Positions 45,387-54,395 of a stretch of 64,000 bases of DNA are shown here, in pieces (positions within the stretch are counted from its first letter, which is position 1; the number at the start of each line of letters is the position of its first letter). The stretch is from Planctomyces sp. (GTDB lineage: Bacteria; Planctomycetota; Planctomycetia; Planctomycetales; Planctomycetaceae), in NCBI GenBank assembly GCA_016795105.1, contig JAEUIH010000003.1, positions 1-64,000 on the forward strand, read 5' to 3'. Made by a program: the position numbers and the translations under genes. The notes below the pieces were generated by a model. That model made no database searches. It saw nothing but the letters and a program-made list of their open reading frames with translations, and had not been told where the DNA came from.

Positions 45387-45881
45387 CTATATGATCAAAG
45401 GCAGATTTCGGCCCGACGTCAGAGAGCATTGCAGACTCTGCTGAGCATTCAGAATCTGTGGACGTCGGTTTGGATGGACTCCCGCAGTAGCGGCACCGGC
45501 CGCTGTCGACTGAATGTCAGGAGTTGATACGCTGGTATGACGTCCACAGCGAATGACGTGAGGAGCATCAGTATTTGGTTTGATGAGCAGATTACGAGGG
45601 AGATTGTGACGCACCAAAAACGTCGCACCGGACAATTGAGGCGTACCGGACGATTGAGGCGTACCGGACGATTGAGGCGTACCGGATGATTGAGGCGTAC
45701 ACACCCCTGATTCGGATCCAGCGTTTGTCTGACTGTAAGTCTCGTGGCCAGACCGGAGATCTCCCTGCAGCCTGGAGAAAGGTCGACTGGAACAGAATGG
45801 CGACAGAAACAGACTCGCGACGACCAGCAGTACCGGTAGACGTCTGGATGTTGATTGGGATCGAAATGTTCTGGAATACAT
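45387..45881 (-). CDS. Possible exported protein with TPQSSG repeats
   Basis: 164 residues from ATG at 45881. A plausible signal peptide (RRLPVLLVVASLFLSPFCSS) is followed by four TPQSSG-type hexapeptides encoded by an 18-bp tandem repeat (45641-45694 plus partial flanks). The rest is low in recognisable structure. No good ribosome-binding site and no known family, so it may be non-coding. Otherwise the 45277-46029 gap is empty. Confidence 0.35.
   Translation of the reverse strand: MYSRTFRSQSTSRRLPVLLVVASLFLSPFCSSRPFSRLQGDLRSGHETYSQTNAGSESGVCTPQSSGTPQSSGTPQSSGTPQLSGATFLVRHNLPRNLLIKPNTDAPHVIRCGRHTSVSTPDIQSTAAGAATAGVHPNRRPQILNAQQSLQCSLTSGRNLPLII
45623..45700. repeat. 18-bp tandem repeat
   Basis: Units GCGTACCGGACGATTGAG at 45641, 45659 and (one change) 45677, with a degenerate copy before and a partial copy after. 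The period is a multiple of three, so it reads as a hexapeptide repeat in the minus-strand frame. Confidence 0.85.
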
Positions 45882-46029
45882 CCGGGGCTTCTGCACGAGT
45901 CGAACTACCTTCTTCCGGAAATGGTATCCAACTGACGTGGGCGGGGCAAGAACGCTATCATACGGCGATAATCAGTTTTTCTGTCATGCCCTTTTGTCGC
46001 CGCAACCCTCAAGTCGCCCCAGGAAATCA

Positions 46030-46965
46030 ATGAAGCCACAGGCAGATTCAACTCCTGAAGGATCACTGTCACCCCGCCCACTCTACCGACAGGCCATGAG
46101 GGCCGCATGGCTGGGTGTTTTCGTGAATCTGGGGCTGGGTGGCATTAAGTTGTTTGGTGGAATTGCAGGAAACTCATTCGGGCTGATCTCGGATTCGGTC
46201 AATTCTCTGGGAGATTCATTGACTTCAGTCGTGACATTGATGGCACTTTGGTACGCCCAGCAGCCAGCCGATGAAGAACATCCGTATGGACATACTCGAG
46301 TTGAAACCGTAGCCGGCGCGTATCTTTCACTGTTCATTGTTGCTTCGGCACTCTACGTCGGCTGGGAAGCATTTCGCCGGATGGGCGCTCAGCATCAGAT
46401 TCCCCCCGAGTGGACTCTGTGGATTGCCGCCGGCAACGTTGCCATCAAAGAATCGCTCTATCGCTATAAACGAAATGTTGGAAGACGGACAGGGTCGACC
46501 TCAATTCTTGCCAGTGCTGTCGATCACCGCAGCGATGCACTCTGTTCACTGGCCGTCCTGATTGGGCTGGGAGTGATTCGCTGGGGAGGGCCAGCCTGGA
46601 TATGGGCCGATGAAGTTGCGGCCCTGGTCGTCGTTGCCGCAATTCTGTGGACAGGCGGACGAATGCTGCAACAAAGTACAAGTGAGTTACTGGATCCTCA
46701 GGCAGACTCTGAAGTTGTTGCTCACATCCGTCAACTTGCGGAGGAGATCCCCGATGTTCGAGCAGTCGAAAAGCTCTGGGTTCGCAAGACGGGGATTGAA
46801 TATCTTGTGGACATTCACATTCAGGTTGATGCACGTTTAACAGTAGACGAAGGCCACCGAATCGGTCATCTCGTTAAGCGTCGCCTGGTTTCGGAAATCG
46901 CTGCGGTCCGTGATGTACTCGTACATCTTGAACCCTGGCCACACATGCACGGGCCGGGCGAATAG
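46030..46965 (+). CDS. Cation diffusion facilitator metal exporter
   Basis: 311 residues from ATG at 46030 (AGGAAA just upstream). Six membrane helices, then a cytoplasmic ferredoxin-like domain (about 215-300: VAHIRQLAEEIPDVRAVEKL, DIHIQVDARLTVDEGH). Site A in helix 2 reads SDSVNSLGD, so the usual His of HxxxD is Asn; helix 5 keeps DHRSD. Zinc exporters have HxxxD; non-His variants occur in Mn- or Fe-linked members, so manganese or iron is possible. It exports a divalent metal in exchange for protons. Confidence 0.85.
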   Translation: MKPQADSTPEGSLSPRPLYRQAMRAAWLGVFVNLGLGGIKLFGGIAGNSFGLISDSVNSLGDSLTSVVTLMALWYAQQPADEEHPYGHTRVETVAGAYLSLFIVASALYVGWEAFRRMGAQHQIPPEWTLWIAAGNVAIKESLYRYKRNVGRRTGSTSILASAVDHRSDALCSLAVLIGLGVIRWGGPAWIWADEVAALVVVAAILWTGGRMLQQSTSELLDPQADSEVVAHIRQLAEEIPDVRAVEKLWVRKTGIEYLVDIHIQVDARLTVDEGHRIGHLVKRRLVSEIAAVRDVLVHLEPWPHMHGPGE

Positions 46966-47037
46966 GTTAGCTGACTGTTCCGTAAGCTGGGACAATCTCT
47001 GGAGGCCGAGACAGTACACCGGGAAGCGGCAGGGCAC

Positions 47038-47775
47038 TTACGCAGCAGATCGATGGTCTGAGTTCTTCGACGTTGATGTTTCCGAATCTGCTTTGGCAGG
47101 TGGCTCAGTCGCATTTCGAGGCTCAGCCCAAGCGAAGCACTTATTAAAGATGGCAGGGAGCGGAAACGATCTGCGTCCGAGCGATTTCTGAACGAGAACC
47201 GATGCCGTTGTGAAGATGACACCAACATCTGACCAGACTGTTTGTCGGCCCAGATACTCAAGGTCGACCTTCATTTTCAGTGGCAGGAGTCGTTCTACAT
47301 AAACTTCTTCAGCAGCGCCATCGGGAAGCAACTGCTCGCCGTGAGTATAATAGAACACGCTGCCGGGACTGGTGAGTCCGGGAGCAACCTGCAGCGATTT
47401 GAGATACTCTGGGGTGTAGTGCATTTGAACGATATCGGGAGCTTCAGGTCGAGGACCAACGATCGACATATCACCTCGCACGATATTCCAGAGCTGCGGC
47501 AATTCATCGATCTTCAGGGCTCGCAGAATTCTTCCGGCAGCGAAGACACGTGAATCATTGGCGGCCGTGATCGAGCTGCCTGCGGACGAGCGGATGTGCA
47601 TCGAACGCAGTTTGTACATGGTGAATTCTGCACCGTTTCGGCCTACGCGACGTGCGCAATAGAAGGCGGGCCCTGGGCTGGACAGTCGTACCGCGATCGC
47701 ACCGCAGGCGATGAATGGCGCTGCGATGAGTCCCAGAGTGAGCGTGAGAATGAGGTCAAGAATACGGCGAGCCAT
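47038..47775 (-). CDS. Polyprenyl-phosphate sugar-phosphate transferase (bacterial sugar transferase)
   Basis: 245 residues. N-terminal membrane helix (LILTLTLGLIAAPFIACGAIAV), then the catalytic domain: SPGPAFYCARRVGRNG, FTMYKLRSM, LRALKIDELPQLWNIVRGDMSIVGPRPE and PGLTSPGSVFY. It transfers a sugar phosphate to undecaprenyl phosphate and starts an exopolysaccharide or O-unit. It is the short form without the N-terminal four-helix region of WbaP/WcaJ. No other polysaccharide genes flank it. Confidence 0.88.
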   Translation of the reverse strand: MARRILDLILTLTLGLIAAPFIACGAIAVRLSSPGPAFYCARRVGRNGAEFTMYKLRSMHIRSSAGSSITAANDSRVFAAGRILRALKIDELPQLWNIVRGDMSIVGPRPEAPDIVQMHYTPEYLKSLQVAPGLTSPGSVFYYTHGEQLLPDGAAEEVYVERLLPLKMKVDLEYLGRQTVWSDVGVIFTTASVLVQKSLGRRSFPLPAIFNKCFAWAEPRNATEPPAKADSETSTSKNSDHRSAA

Positions 47776-48041
47776 CAGTCGTCCCGCAAATGGAGAAACG
47801 GAGAAAATTGAGACAGGAATGGACGGTGAAGGGAACAGAGATTCGGAAGATGTAATGTCGTCTGGAACCGGTATTTAGGTCAAGATTGGAAAAAAAATGG
47901 GAGAATTGTCCTGTTTTTGCGGTGGATTTAAGGCTTTTCGACGCCGCTTCGTCTGAGAGCGGCGGGCATGTTCCGAAGTTTGTCCGCGATCGCTTGAAAG
48001 TTACCGAATGAGATCGAGCTGTACTCGCAGAGGAAATCGCC

Positions 48042-50894
48042 GTGCAACAATTTGTGACTGTGCCGTGTTCCGGGTGCAAGGCAGCTCTCAGGACCTCTGT
48101 GCGGAACGCCGGTCGAAAGCTCAAGTGTCCGAAATGTGGCGTTCAGATTGAAGTACCGCAGCAGTCCGAGTCTTCGCCAGAGATCGTTGAACGTAAGGCC
48201 GTCCCGAGTTTTCGGCGCAAAGGGATCATCATCTCTGTAGCAGCAACTCTGCTGGTTGGATTGTTTCTGTTGTCGTGGGAAATGATTCGTCGAAACGGGA
48301 GGCCTGAGCCTGTTGAGCTAGCCGGAACTGATCCACTGCGATCACCGGCTGGCATCGCAGATGAAGGTGAGAAGACAAAGCCGAAGCAGGAGGCACCGAA
48401 ATCGCCGGACATCAGCGCAGAGGAAGTTCTGAAGGCCGAGAAGCTGAAAGCGAGGAAAGAGGTCCTGACACAGGTGGATCAGTATCTGGAAGCTGATGAG
48501 TACGAGAAGGCACTCGATGCCTGCGATGACCTGGTAAAGCTGGGTGAGACTGCTGCCGAGTTGTCTGATGTTCGAGGCAGAGTGCTGGATGAGTGGATCG
48601 CAGGCGCGGAGACCGTCAGCGAACTCTCCACGATTCTCTCGCGGATTGATGGCCTGACTGTTTCAAAAGGTTCTCAGAGATTCAGTGCCAGGCGAGACAA
48701 GGCTCGGATTCAAAGAGTGAGAACTGCTCTGCTGGAGGATAAGCCTCGATTTGCACTGGACTGCTATCGCAGCTTGTACGAAGACCGGAAGACTCATCCG
48801 GCAATGCCGGAACTTGGGATTGAGTTGCTGACAGAGTTCACAAGTCGGTACGAGGAATCAAAGAGCCGTCACTCCGAAATTCAAGTCCGTGAAATCGCCA
48901 CGATCCTGATGGACCCCGAATATCAGATTCTGAGTGTTCGGCCTGGCCTGTTGCGACTTGCCAGCGCCATTGCTGACAAACTCGAAGCACCGAGTCCTGA
49001 ATTGGGACAGCTGGCTGGTGACATTGTTCTGACAGTTCAGGATCGTGGAGAAGATACTCAGGGTTTGAAAGAACTTAGTAGACGTCTTGCGATTCAGAGT
49101 GCAGATCGCGGTTTGGCTCAATGTCGTGAAGGGCGTTTGTCGGATGCCATGAAGAGTTTTGATCGAGCGATCCGACTGGATCCGAATCAGCGGACAGTGA
49201 TTCAGGCGATAGTTAGGACATTGCCATCGAATGATCGGCGACAACTGGGACGATACCTGCCGGAGTCTGAAGCCGACTTTGAAGAATATCTGGACTTCGT
49301 TTCGGACGAAACGGTGGGATATTCCGTGGTCTTCAGCATGTCCGAATTCAGTACGAAAATCGATGAACTGTGCACAATGCTGGGTTGGAAACCTCTGAGT
49401 GCCCTGGCAATGGCGCAGGAGTATTCTGGAATCAGAAAGGGCATCAATACTGAAGGAAATTTGATTTTTCTAAAGTCCAGCAGTCAGCCTCAATCAAGCT
49501 GGGGAGCTCCGAAAGAGATTATTTACCTGATTGCGTCGAGTAATGCGGAGGCACTGATCTACAACATCCGTCGCCCTCGGGGAAACCGGAGATTTGATGC
49601 GGGAATCAATTTAACTCCTGTACACATGAATTCGCATGAGGGATTTGCGCGCCCCTTTGGATCATTTGTTGCGTTTGCCGAAGTCTCGGATGAGAGGCTG
49701 TTAAGAACTCTGAATCGACAAACAGAGCGTCGCGCCGAAACGTATTTGCCACTCAACGGCTGGAATGTCCCTCTGGATGCCTTCTTCGTCATTTCGAGAC
49801 GAGGGCTCCGGGAAGGTGTTGCGGGCCTTGAGGTGCCGTTTGTGACATTACCAGTCGGAGTATATCCTGGTGCTTCTATGCAGCCGCCCGGCGAACTTCA
49901 ACAGTTTGCCGGTGGCGTGCGTCTTGATCCGAAGGGCGGAGTCCTCCTCAGCGGTCGCTCGTGGATAGAATCACCTGAGAATCAGATCGACACCTTCCAA
50001 CTTCCGGCAGGGCAGCGGGAGGGGAATCTGAATCGACTTCCTCTCATGCCTGCGATTGTTTCACTTGGAGGCCCAGTCAATCCTGAGCTTTCAAGAGAAA
50101 TCGCAAATACTGTTGAGATGCTGACTGAACTGCCGCTGGATGATCTCCAAATAACATCGATACAGGCTTCAGTTTCCATGCCGATCCTTGATTTGTTTCC
50201 AGGTGATACTCTCATCGGAAAATTCTGGAACGACACGATGTTGCGAACACCGCGAGGTGTAATGGTCCTGTCAGTGAAAGACTCTGCTTTCGCATTTCAG
50301 GCCATCGAAAACTGGTTTCGAAAGGCCCGAATAGAGTTACCTGCGATGCTGCAATTCCCTGAACTGCAGAACATTGATCGCAATGGGATGAGAGTGCGAC
50401 GAATACCGATCGGAGTCATCACTGGAATGAATCAGTTTGCGCCAGTGGTGTTGGACCTCGCTGTGACGGCAGGTGATGAGATTCTGATTGTCATTGGAAA
50501 CTCGACGGAACTGGATGCGATACTGCAGGCTCGGCAGAACCCAGCCCGGCTCAATGAATCCAGATTCGTGCGATCGTCTTCATCTCTATTGCCGAAAAAC
50601 ACTTCATGGCTTCTGGCAATCAATATGAAGAACCTCGCGAAGCTGGTCGTCTTGATGCTGCGGCTGGCTGAAACAGAGGCTATTCAGGAAGATGATCGCG
50701 AACGGAAGTTCGTTGAGTCGATGGAAGGCAGAATTGAACAGATGGGTGATGATGCGGGACTGGGGGTTGGACTGAACTGGAAAGACAGGGTGGTCGACCT
50801 GAACATCAATGGGTCGCCCGAGGCAGTCAAATTTGTCATTCCGACTGCGGTGGAGTGGATTCGGTATATGCTGAGATTCCCTGATTCCAACTGA
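48042..50894 (+). CDS. Large membrane protein with zinc ribbon and TPR-like region, function unknown
   Basis: 950 residues from GTG with AGAGGAA seven bases upstream. A zinc-ribbon of the MJ0042 type is at the N-terminus (CSGCKAALRTSV, then KCPKCGVQIEVP). One membrane helix (about 61-80), a Lys/Glu-rich coiled region, TPR-like repeats up to about 400 (ADRGLAQCREGRLSDAMKSF), then a long extracytoplasmic domain with alternating strands. The architecture, a finger facing the cytoplasm and a large outer domain, is common in planctomycetes. The function is unknown. The 267-bp gap before it shows no clear feature. Confidence 0.7.
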   Translation: MQQFVTVPCSGCKAALRTSVRNAGRKLKCPKCGVQIEVPQQSESSPEIVERKAVPSFRRKGIIISVAATLLVGLFLLSWEMIRRNGRPEPVELAGTDPLRSPAGIADEGEKTKPKQEAPKSPDISAEEVLKAEKLKARKEVLTQVDQYLEADEYEKALDACDDLVKLGETAAELSDVRGRVLDEWIAGAETVSELSTILSRIDGLTVSKGSQRFSARRDKARIQRVRTALLEDKPRFALDCYRSLYEDRKTHPAMPELGIELLTEFTSRYEESKSRHSEIQVREIATILMDPEYQILSVRPGLLRLASAIADKLEAPSPELGQLAGDIVLTVQDRGEDTQGLKELSRRLAIQSADRGLAQCREGRLSDAMKSFDRAIRLDPNQRTVIQAIVRTLPSNDRRQLGRYLPESEADFEEYLDFVSDETVGYSVVFSMSEFSTKIDELCTMLGWKPLSALAMAQEYSGIRKGINTEGNLIFLKSSSQPQSSWGAPKEIIYLIASSNAEALIYNIRRPRGNRRFDAGINLTPVHMNSHEGFARPFGSFVAFAEVSDERLLRTLNRQTERRAETYLPLNGWNVPLDAFFVISRRGLREGVAGLEVPFVTLPVGVYPGASMQPPGELQQFAGGVRLDPKGGVLLSGRSWIESPENQIDTFQLPAGQREGNLNRLPLMPAIVSLGGPVNPELSREIANTVEMLTELPLDDLQITSIQASVSMPILDLFPGDTLIGKFWNDTMLRTPRGVMVLSVKDSAFAFQAIENWFRKARIELPAMLQFPELQNIDRNGMRVRRIPIGVITGMNQFAPVVLDLAVTAGDEILIVIGNSTELDAILQARQNPARLNESRFVRSSSSLLPKNTSWLLAINMKNLAKLVVLMLRLAETEAIQEDDRERKFVESMEGRIEQMGDDAGLGVGLNWKDRVVDLNINGSPEAVKFVIPTAVEWIRYMLRFPDSN

Positions 50895-51068
50895 CGCGAT
50901 CTGCTCCTGGACAGCAGAATCGCTTGTGATGTAACCTTGAATAGACGATATTTCCTGCGAGTATTCATCTGGAGTTTCATCACCTGCAATTCGAATAATG
51001 CCCGCCAGTTCAGGCTGGGTGAGTAGGCGAATCCCCAGAAATCTGGTTCGGGGTTTGGAGAATTGCAG

Positions 51069-54000
51069 ATGTCCAGCTTCGATGCAACGGGTGTACTGAG
51101 TGTACTCAGGGAAAGCCCATTTCATGAACTGGTGAGTCGCTTCACGGCATTTTCCGTGATGGTGACCGACGCAAACAGTCGTGTTGTCTGGGTGAATTCT
51201 TCATTTGAGACGCTTTCGGGATGGCCGCTCGCAGAAGTGATTGGTCGAACACCGATGGAATTTCTCCATGGACCGGAGACGAATCCGGAGACGACCCACG
51301 AGATATTGGAGAAGGCATCGCTCGGACAGAATATCCAGGCCGAAATTGTGAACTACCGACGGGATGGTTCCCTGTACTGGGTTTCGATTGATGCTCAGCC
51401 AATCATGGCAGAAAACGGCGAGCTGGCAGGTTACTTTTCGATCCAGACGGACGTTACATCCAGAAAGCGGACAGAGCAGCAGCTGGACCGTGAACACCGA
51501 CTCATCAAGGCGCTCAGTGAAGCTCGTTCGCAGTTCATTGCCAGCGATAGTGCACGTGCAGTATTCGAGCAGTTGCTGCAGCAGCTTCAGTCCTTGACCG
51601 AGAGTCCATATGGTTTTATTGGTGAGGTCTGTCGTGAAGCGGATCAGACACCATGGCTGAGAATTCATGCCATTACAGATATTTCCTGGGACGAATGGTC
51701 AAGGCGACTCTATCAAAACATCCACAATGAGGGACTTGAGTTTCGTGCGCTCGACAATCTGATCGGAGTCTCGCTGAGAACTGGTGCCCCGGTGATCTCT
51801 AATCAGGTTGACTTGTCGCAACAGCAGATGCGATTACCACCCGGTCATCCACCTCTTTACTGTTATGCGGGACTCCCGATTTACTATCGCGGTCGATTTC
51901 TGGCGGTCGCCGGGATTGGAAATCGCACCGAAGGATATGACGAGGAACTCCTCAGGTTTATCAGTCCTTTACTGGAGACCATTGGTGAACTCATTGATGC
52001 CAGGAACAGAGATCTTCAGCGCAGGGCTGTCGAGCAGCATCTGAAGCAGACTGAGGCATGGCTCGAAGAGACTGGACGTGTTGCCGGTGTCGGAGGATGG
52101 CAGTTCAACACCGAAACAAATGAACTCAGGTGGACCACGCAGACTCGAAGATTACACCGTGTCTCGGAGTCGTATGTTCCAACTATTGAAGACGCAATTC
52201 AGTTTTACGACGAGCCGGGAAGGTCGCTGATCAGAGCTGCTGTGAACAATGCCATTCTGGAAGGAATCGGCTGGGACCTGGAGTTGCCCCTGACGTCCAG
52301 CGATGGGCAAAAGCTCTGGGTGCGGTCTAAAGGGCAGGCAGCGTATGAAGACGGCCGAGTTGTTCGGTTGTTTGGGACATTTCAGGACATTACTGAACGA
52401 ATACAGGCGGAACATCGCGCAGCTGCTCAGCGACGTATACTCGAGATGATCGCCAATCGTGCGAGACTTCCGCAAATCCTTGAGCAGCTCTGTGCTGTTG
52501 TCGACAGTCAAATCCCGTCGGCTGGCTCCGGCTTCATTCTGGTCGATGACTCGGGACGAGTGAGACTTCCGGGCGAACCGGGAACGGATTGTTTCCGGGA
52601 GTCTTCAGACTTTCGGGAAGAGTCTTTGACGGGGTACGTTCTGCCCATCCCGGAACTTTTTCGGCAACATCGCGGATGGTTGGTTCTGACGACGTTAGAG
52701 GGTGCTCCCGAGTGTCCCCGACAACAACAACTCCTCGCAGAGTGTTGTGCGCTTGCCGCCATTGCCATCAATCGATTTCTCGAAGACGAGCATCTGCGCC
52801 GAAGCGAGACGACTCTGAAGGATGCAGTTCGCCGGGCACGGCTCGGTTATTGGATGCTGAATGCACTCACCGGTCGCCTTGCATGGTCCGACGGCGTGTT
52901 TGAGATTCTGGGACGTGATCCGAGCTTTCTGCCGGATCTGGAGACCTTTTTCTGTGAAATCCTGCATCCCGATGACGTAGAAGGGCTTCGGGATGAACAG
53001 ATGCGGGCCTTTCAGAATCCTGGCGTTGTTCATGAGATGGACGTCCGCTGCATTCTTCCGGACGGTTCGATTCGCTGGGTTGCCCTCGAGGGAACTGGTG
53101 AAGTTGATCCGGAAGGGCACCCGGTTCGTATGAGAGGAACGATTCAGGATATCACTGAGCGAAAGCGAGAGAGTGATGAACGGTCCAAACTGCAGTCACA
53201 ACTGCTTCAGGCACAGAAAATGGAGTCCATCGGACGACTTGCGGGCGGCGTTGCTCACGACTTCAACAACATGCTGGCAGTGATTCTAGGTCATGCGGAA
53301 GTCGCTGTTTTCGAGCCATCACTTCCAAAGAACGTTTATGAAAGTCTGAAAGCGATTCAACATGCCGGCCAGCGTTCCGCTGAACTGACTCGACAACTTC
53401 TCGCGTTTGCCAGACGTCAGGCCGTGACTCCACAGAAAACGGATCTGAATCAGGCGATCAACAGTATGTTGCTGATGCTTCAGCGTTTGATCGGAGTGAA
53501 CATCGAGTTGGTCTGGAATCCAGGAACTAATCTCTGGCCGGTGTTTGTTGATCCAGTGCAGATTGATCAGATCCTTGCCAACCTTCTGGTCAATGCTCGC
53601 GACGCAATTTCCGGTTCAGGAAGAATTGAGATCAGTACGCAAAATGAATGGCTCACGGATGTGTCGAACGCCGAAACCGAATCTGCAGATGCTTATCCCT
53701 GTGTTTCCCTGAAAGTCTCTGATACCGGCCACGGAATTGAACCGGAGCTGCTCAGTCAAATCTTTGAACCATTCTTCACAACGAAGGACATTGGCAAAGG
53801 GACGGGTCTTGGTCTTGCGACAGTCTTTGGAATCGTTGAGCAGAATCGAGGGTTCCTTCGAGTTTCAAGTCAGCCCGGCAAAGGAACCTCGTTTCAGGTG
53901 TGTCTTCCACGGTTTTCAGACACTGCTGTTTCACACACTTTGCCCGCAGCAGAAGAGCCAATTCGCGAATTCACAGGTTGTATTTTGCTTGTCGATGATG

Positions 54001-54395
54001 AACCCGAGATTCTTCGAATCGGTCGGATTCATCTGCAGCAGTTAGGTCACTCTGTGTTTGTGGCTTCACATCCATTCGAGGCATTGCGAATCTTCTCGTC
54101 CCATTCCGACGCCATCACGGCGGTCGTGACAGATGTTGTCATGCCGCTGATGTCAGGATGGGAAATGGCTGCTTCCATGAGACGTTCGCGACCGAATCTC
54201 CGTTGCGTGTTCATGTCAGGCTACGGAGATGACCTGTCCGGATGTCCTTCCGAAGACAGTTCGGATGTCACGTTTCTCAACAAGCCATTTGAGATTACTC
54301 AACTGGCTGCCGCGATTCGCAGAGCTTTCGGGAAAAATGCCTCTCCGGCGAATAGCGTTACTGCCCCGCGACTTCTTCCATCCGGCGAACAATGA
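51069..54395 (+). CDS. Hybrid sensor histidine kinase with PAS and GAF domains
   Basis: 1108 residues from ATG at 51069 (GGAG eight bases upstream). No membrane segments. Domains: PAS (about 20-140), GAF (about 165-305), PAS (about 320-450), GAF (about 460-570), PAS (about 580-705), HisKA with His near 730 (RLAGGVAHDFNNMLAVILGH), HATPase (NLLVNARDAISG, DTGHGIEPELL, GTGLGLATVFGIV) and a C-terminal receiver with Asp near 1021 (VVTDVVMPLMSGW). The first PAS resembles a LOV domain but has GRTPMEFL where LOV has the flavin-binding Cys. A cytoplasmic signal is likely. It overlaps the convergent next gene by 38 bp. Confidence 0.88.
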   Translation: MSSFDATGVLSVLRESPFHELVSRFTAFSVMVTDANSRVVWVNSSFETLSGWPLAEVIGRTPMEFLHGPETNPETTHEILEKASLGQNIQAEIVNYRRDGSLYWVSIDAQPIMAENGELAGYFSIQTDVTSRKRTEQQLDREHRLIKALSEARSQFIASDSARAVFEQLLQQLQSLTESPYGFIGEVCREADQTPWLRIHAITDISWDEWSRRLYQNIHNEGLEFRALDNLIGVSLRTGAPVISNQVDLSQQQMRLPPGHPPLYCYAGLPIYYRGRFLAVAGIGNRTEGYDEELLRFISPLLETIGELIDARNRDLQRRAVEQHLKQTEAWLEETGRVAGVGGWQFNTETNELRWTTQTRRLHRVSESYVPTIEDAIQFYDEPGRSLIRAAVNNAILEGIGWDLELPLTSSDGQKLWVRSKGQAAYEDGRVVRLFGTFQDITERIQAEHRAAAQRRILEMIANRARLPQILEQLCAVVDSQIPSAGSGFILVDDSGRVRLPGEPGTDCFRESSDFREESLTGYVLPIPELFRQHRGWLVLTTLEGAPECPRQQQLLAECCALAAIAINRFLEDEHLRRSETTLKDAVRRARLGYWMLNALTGRLAWSDGVFEILGRDPSFLPDLETFFCEILHPDDVEGLRDEQMRAFQNPGVVHEMDVRCILPDGSIRWVALEGTGEVDPEGHPVRMRGTIQDITERKRESDERSKLQSQLLQAQKMESIGRLAGGVAHDFNNMLAVILGHAEVAVFEPSLPKNVYESLKAIQHAGQRSAELTRQLLAFARRQAVTPQKTDLNQAINSMLLMLQRLIGVNIELVWNPGTNLWPVFVDPVQIDQILANLLVNARDAISGSGRIEISTQNEWLTDVSNAETESADAYPCVSLKVSDTGHGIEPELLSQIFEPFFTTKDIGKGTGLGLATVFGIVEQNRGFLRVSSQPGKGTSFQVCLPRFSDTAVSHTLPAAEEPIREFTGCILLVDDEPEILRIGRIHLQQLGHSVFVASHPFEALRIFSSHSDAITAVVTDVVMPLMSGWEMAASMRRSRPNLRCVFMSGYGDDLSGCPSEDSSDVTFLNKPFEITQLAAAIRRAFGKNASPANSVTAPRLLPSGEQ

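Noticed and set aside
45686-46033. Plus-strand frame before the CDF gene
   Set aside because: Weak start, no domain; opposite a frame with a signal peptide and a codon-length repeat.
51120-51460. LOV photosensor in the first PAS domain of the hybrid kinase
   Set aside because: The flavin-binding Cys is absent (GRTPMEFL), so light sensing by the LOV mechanism is not supported.
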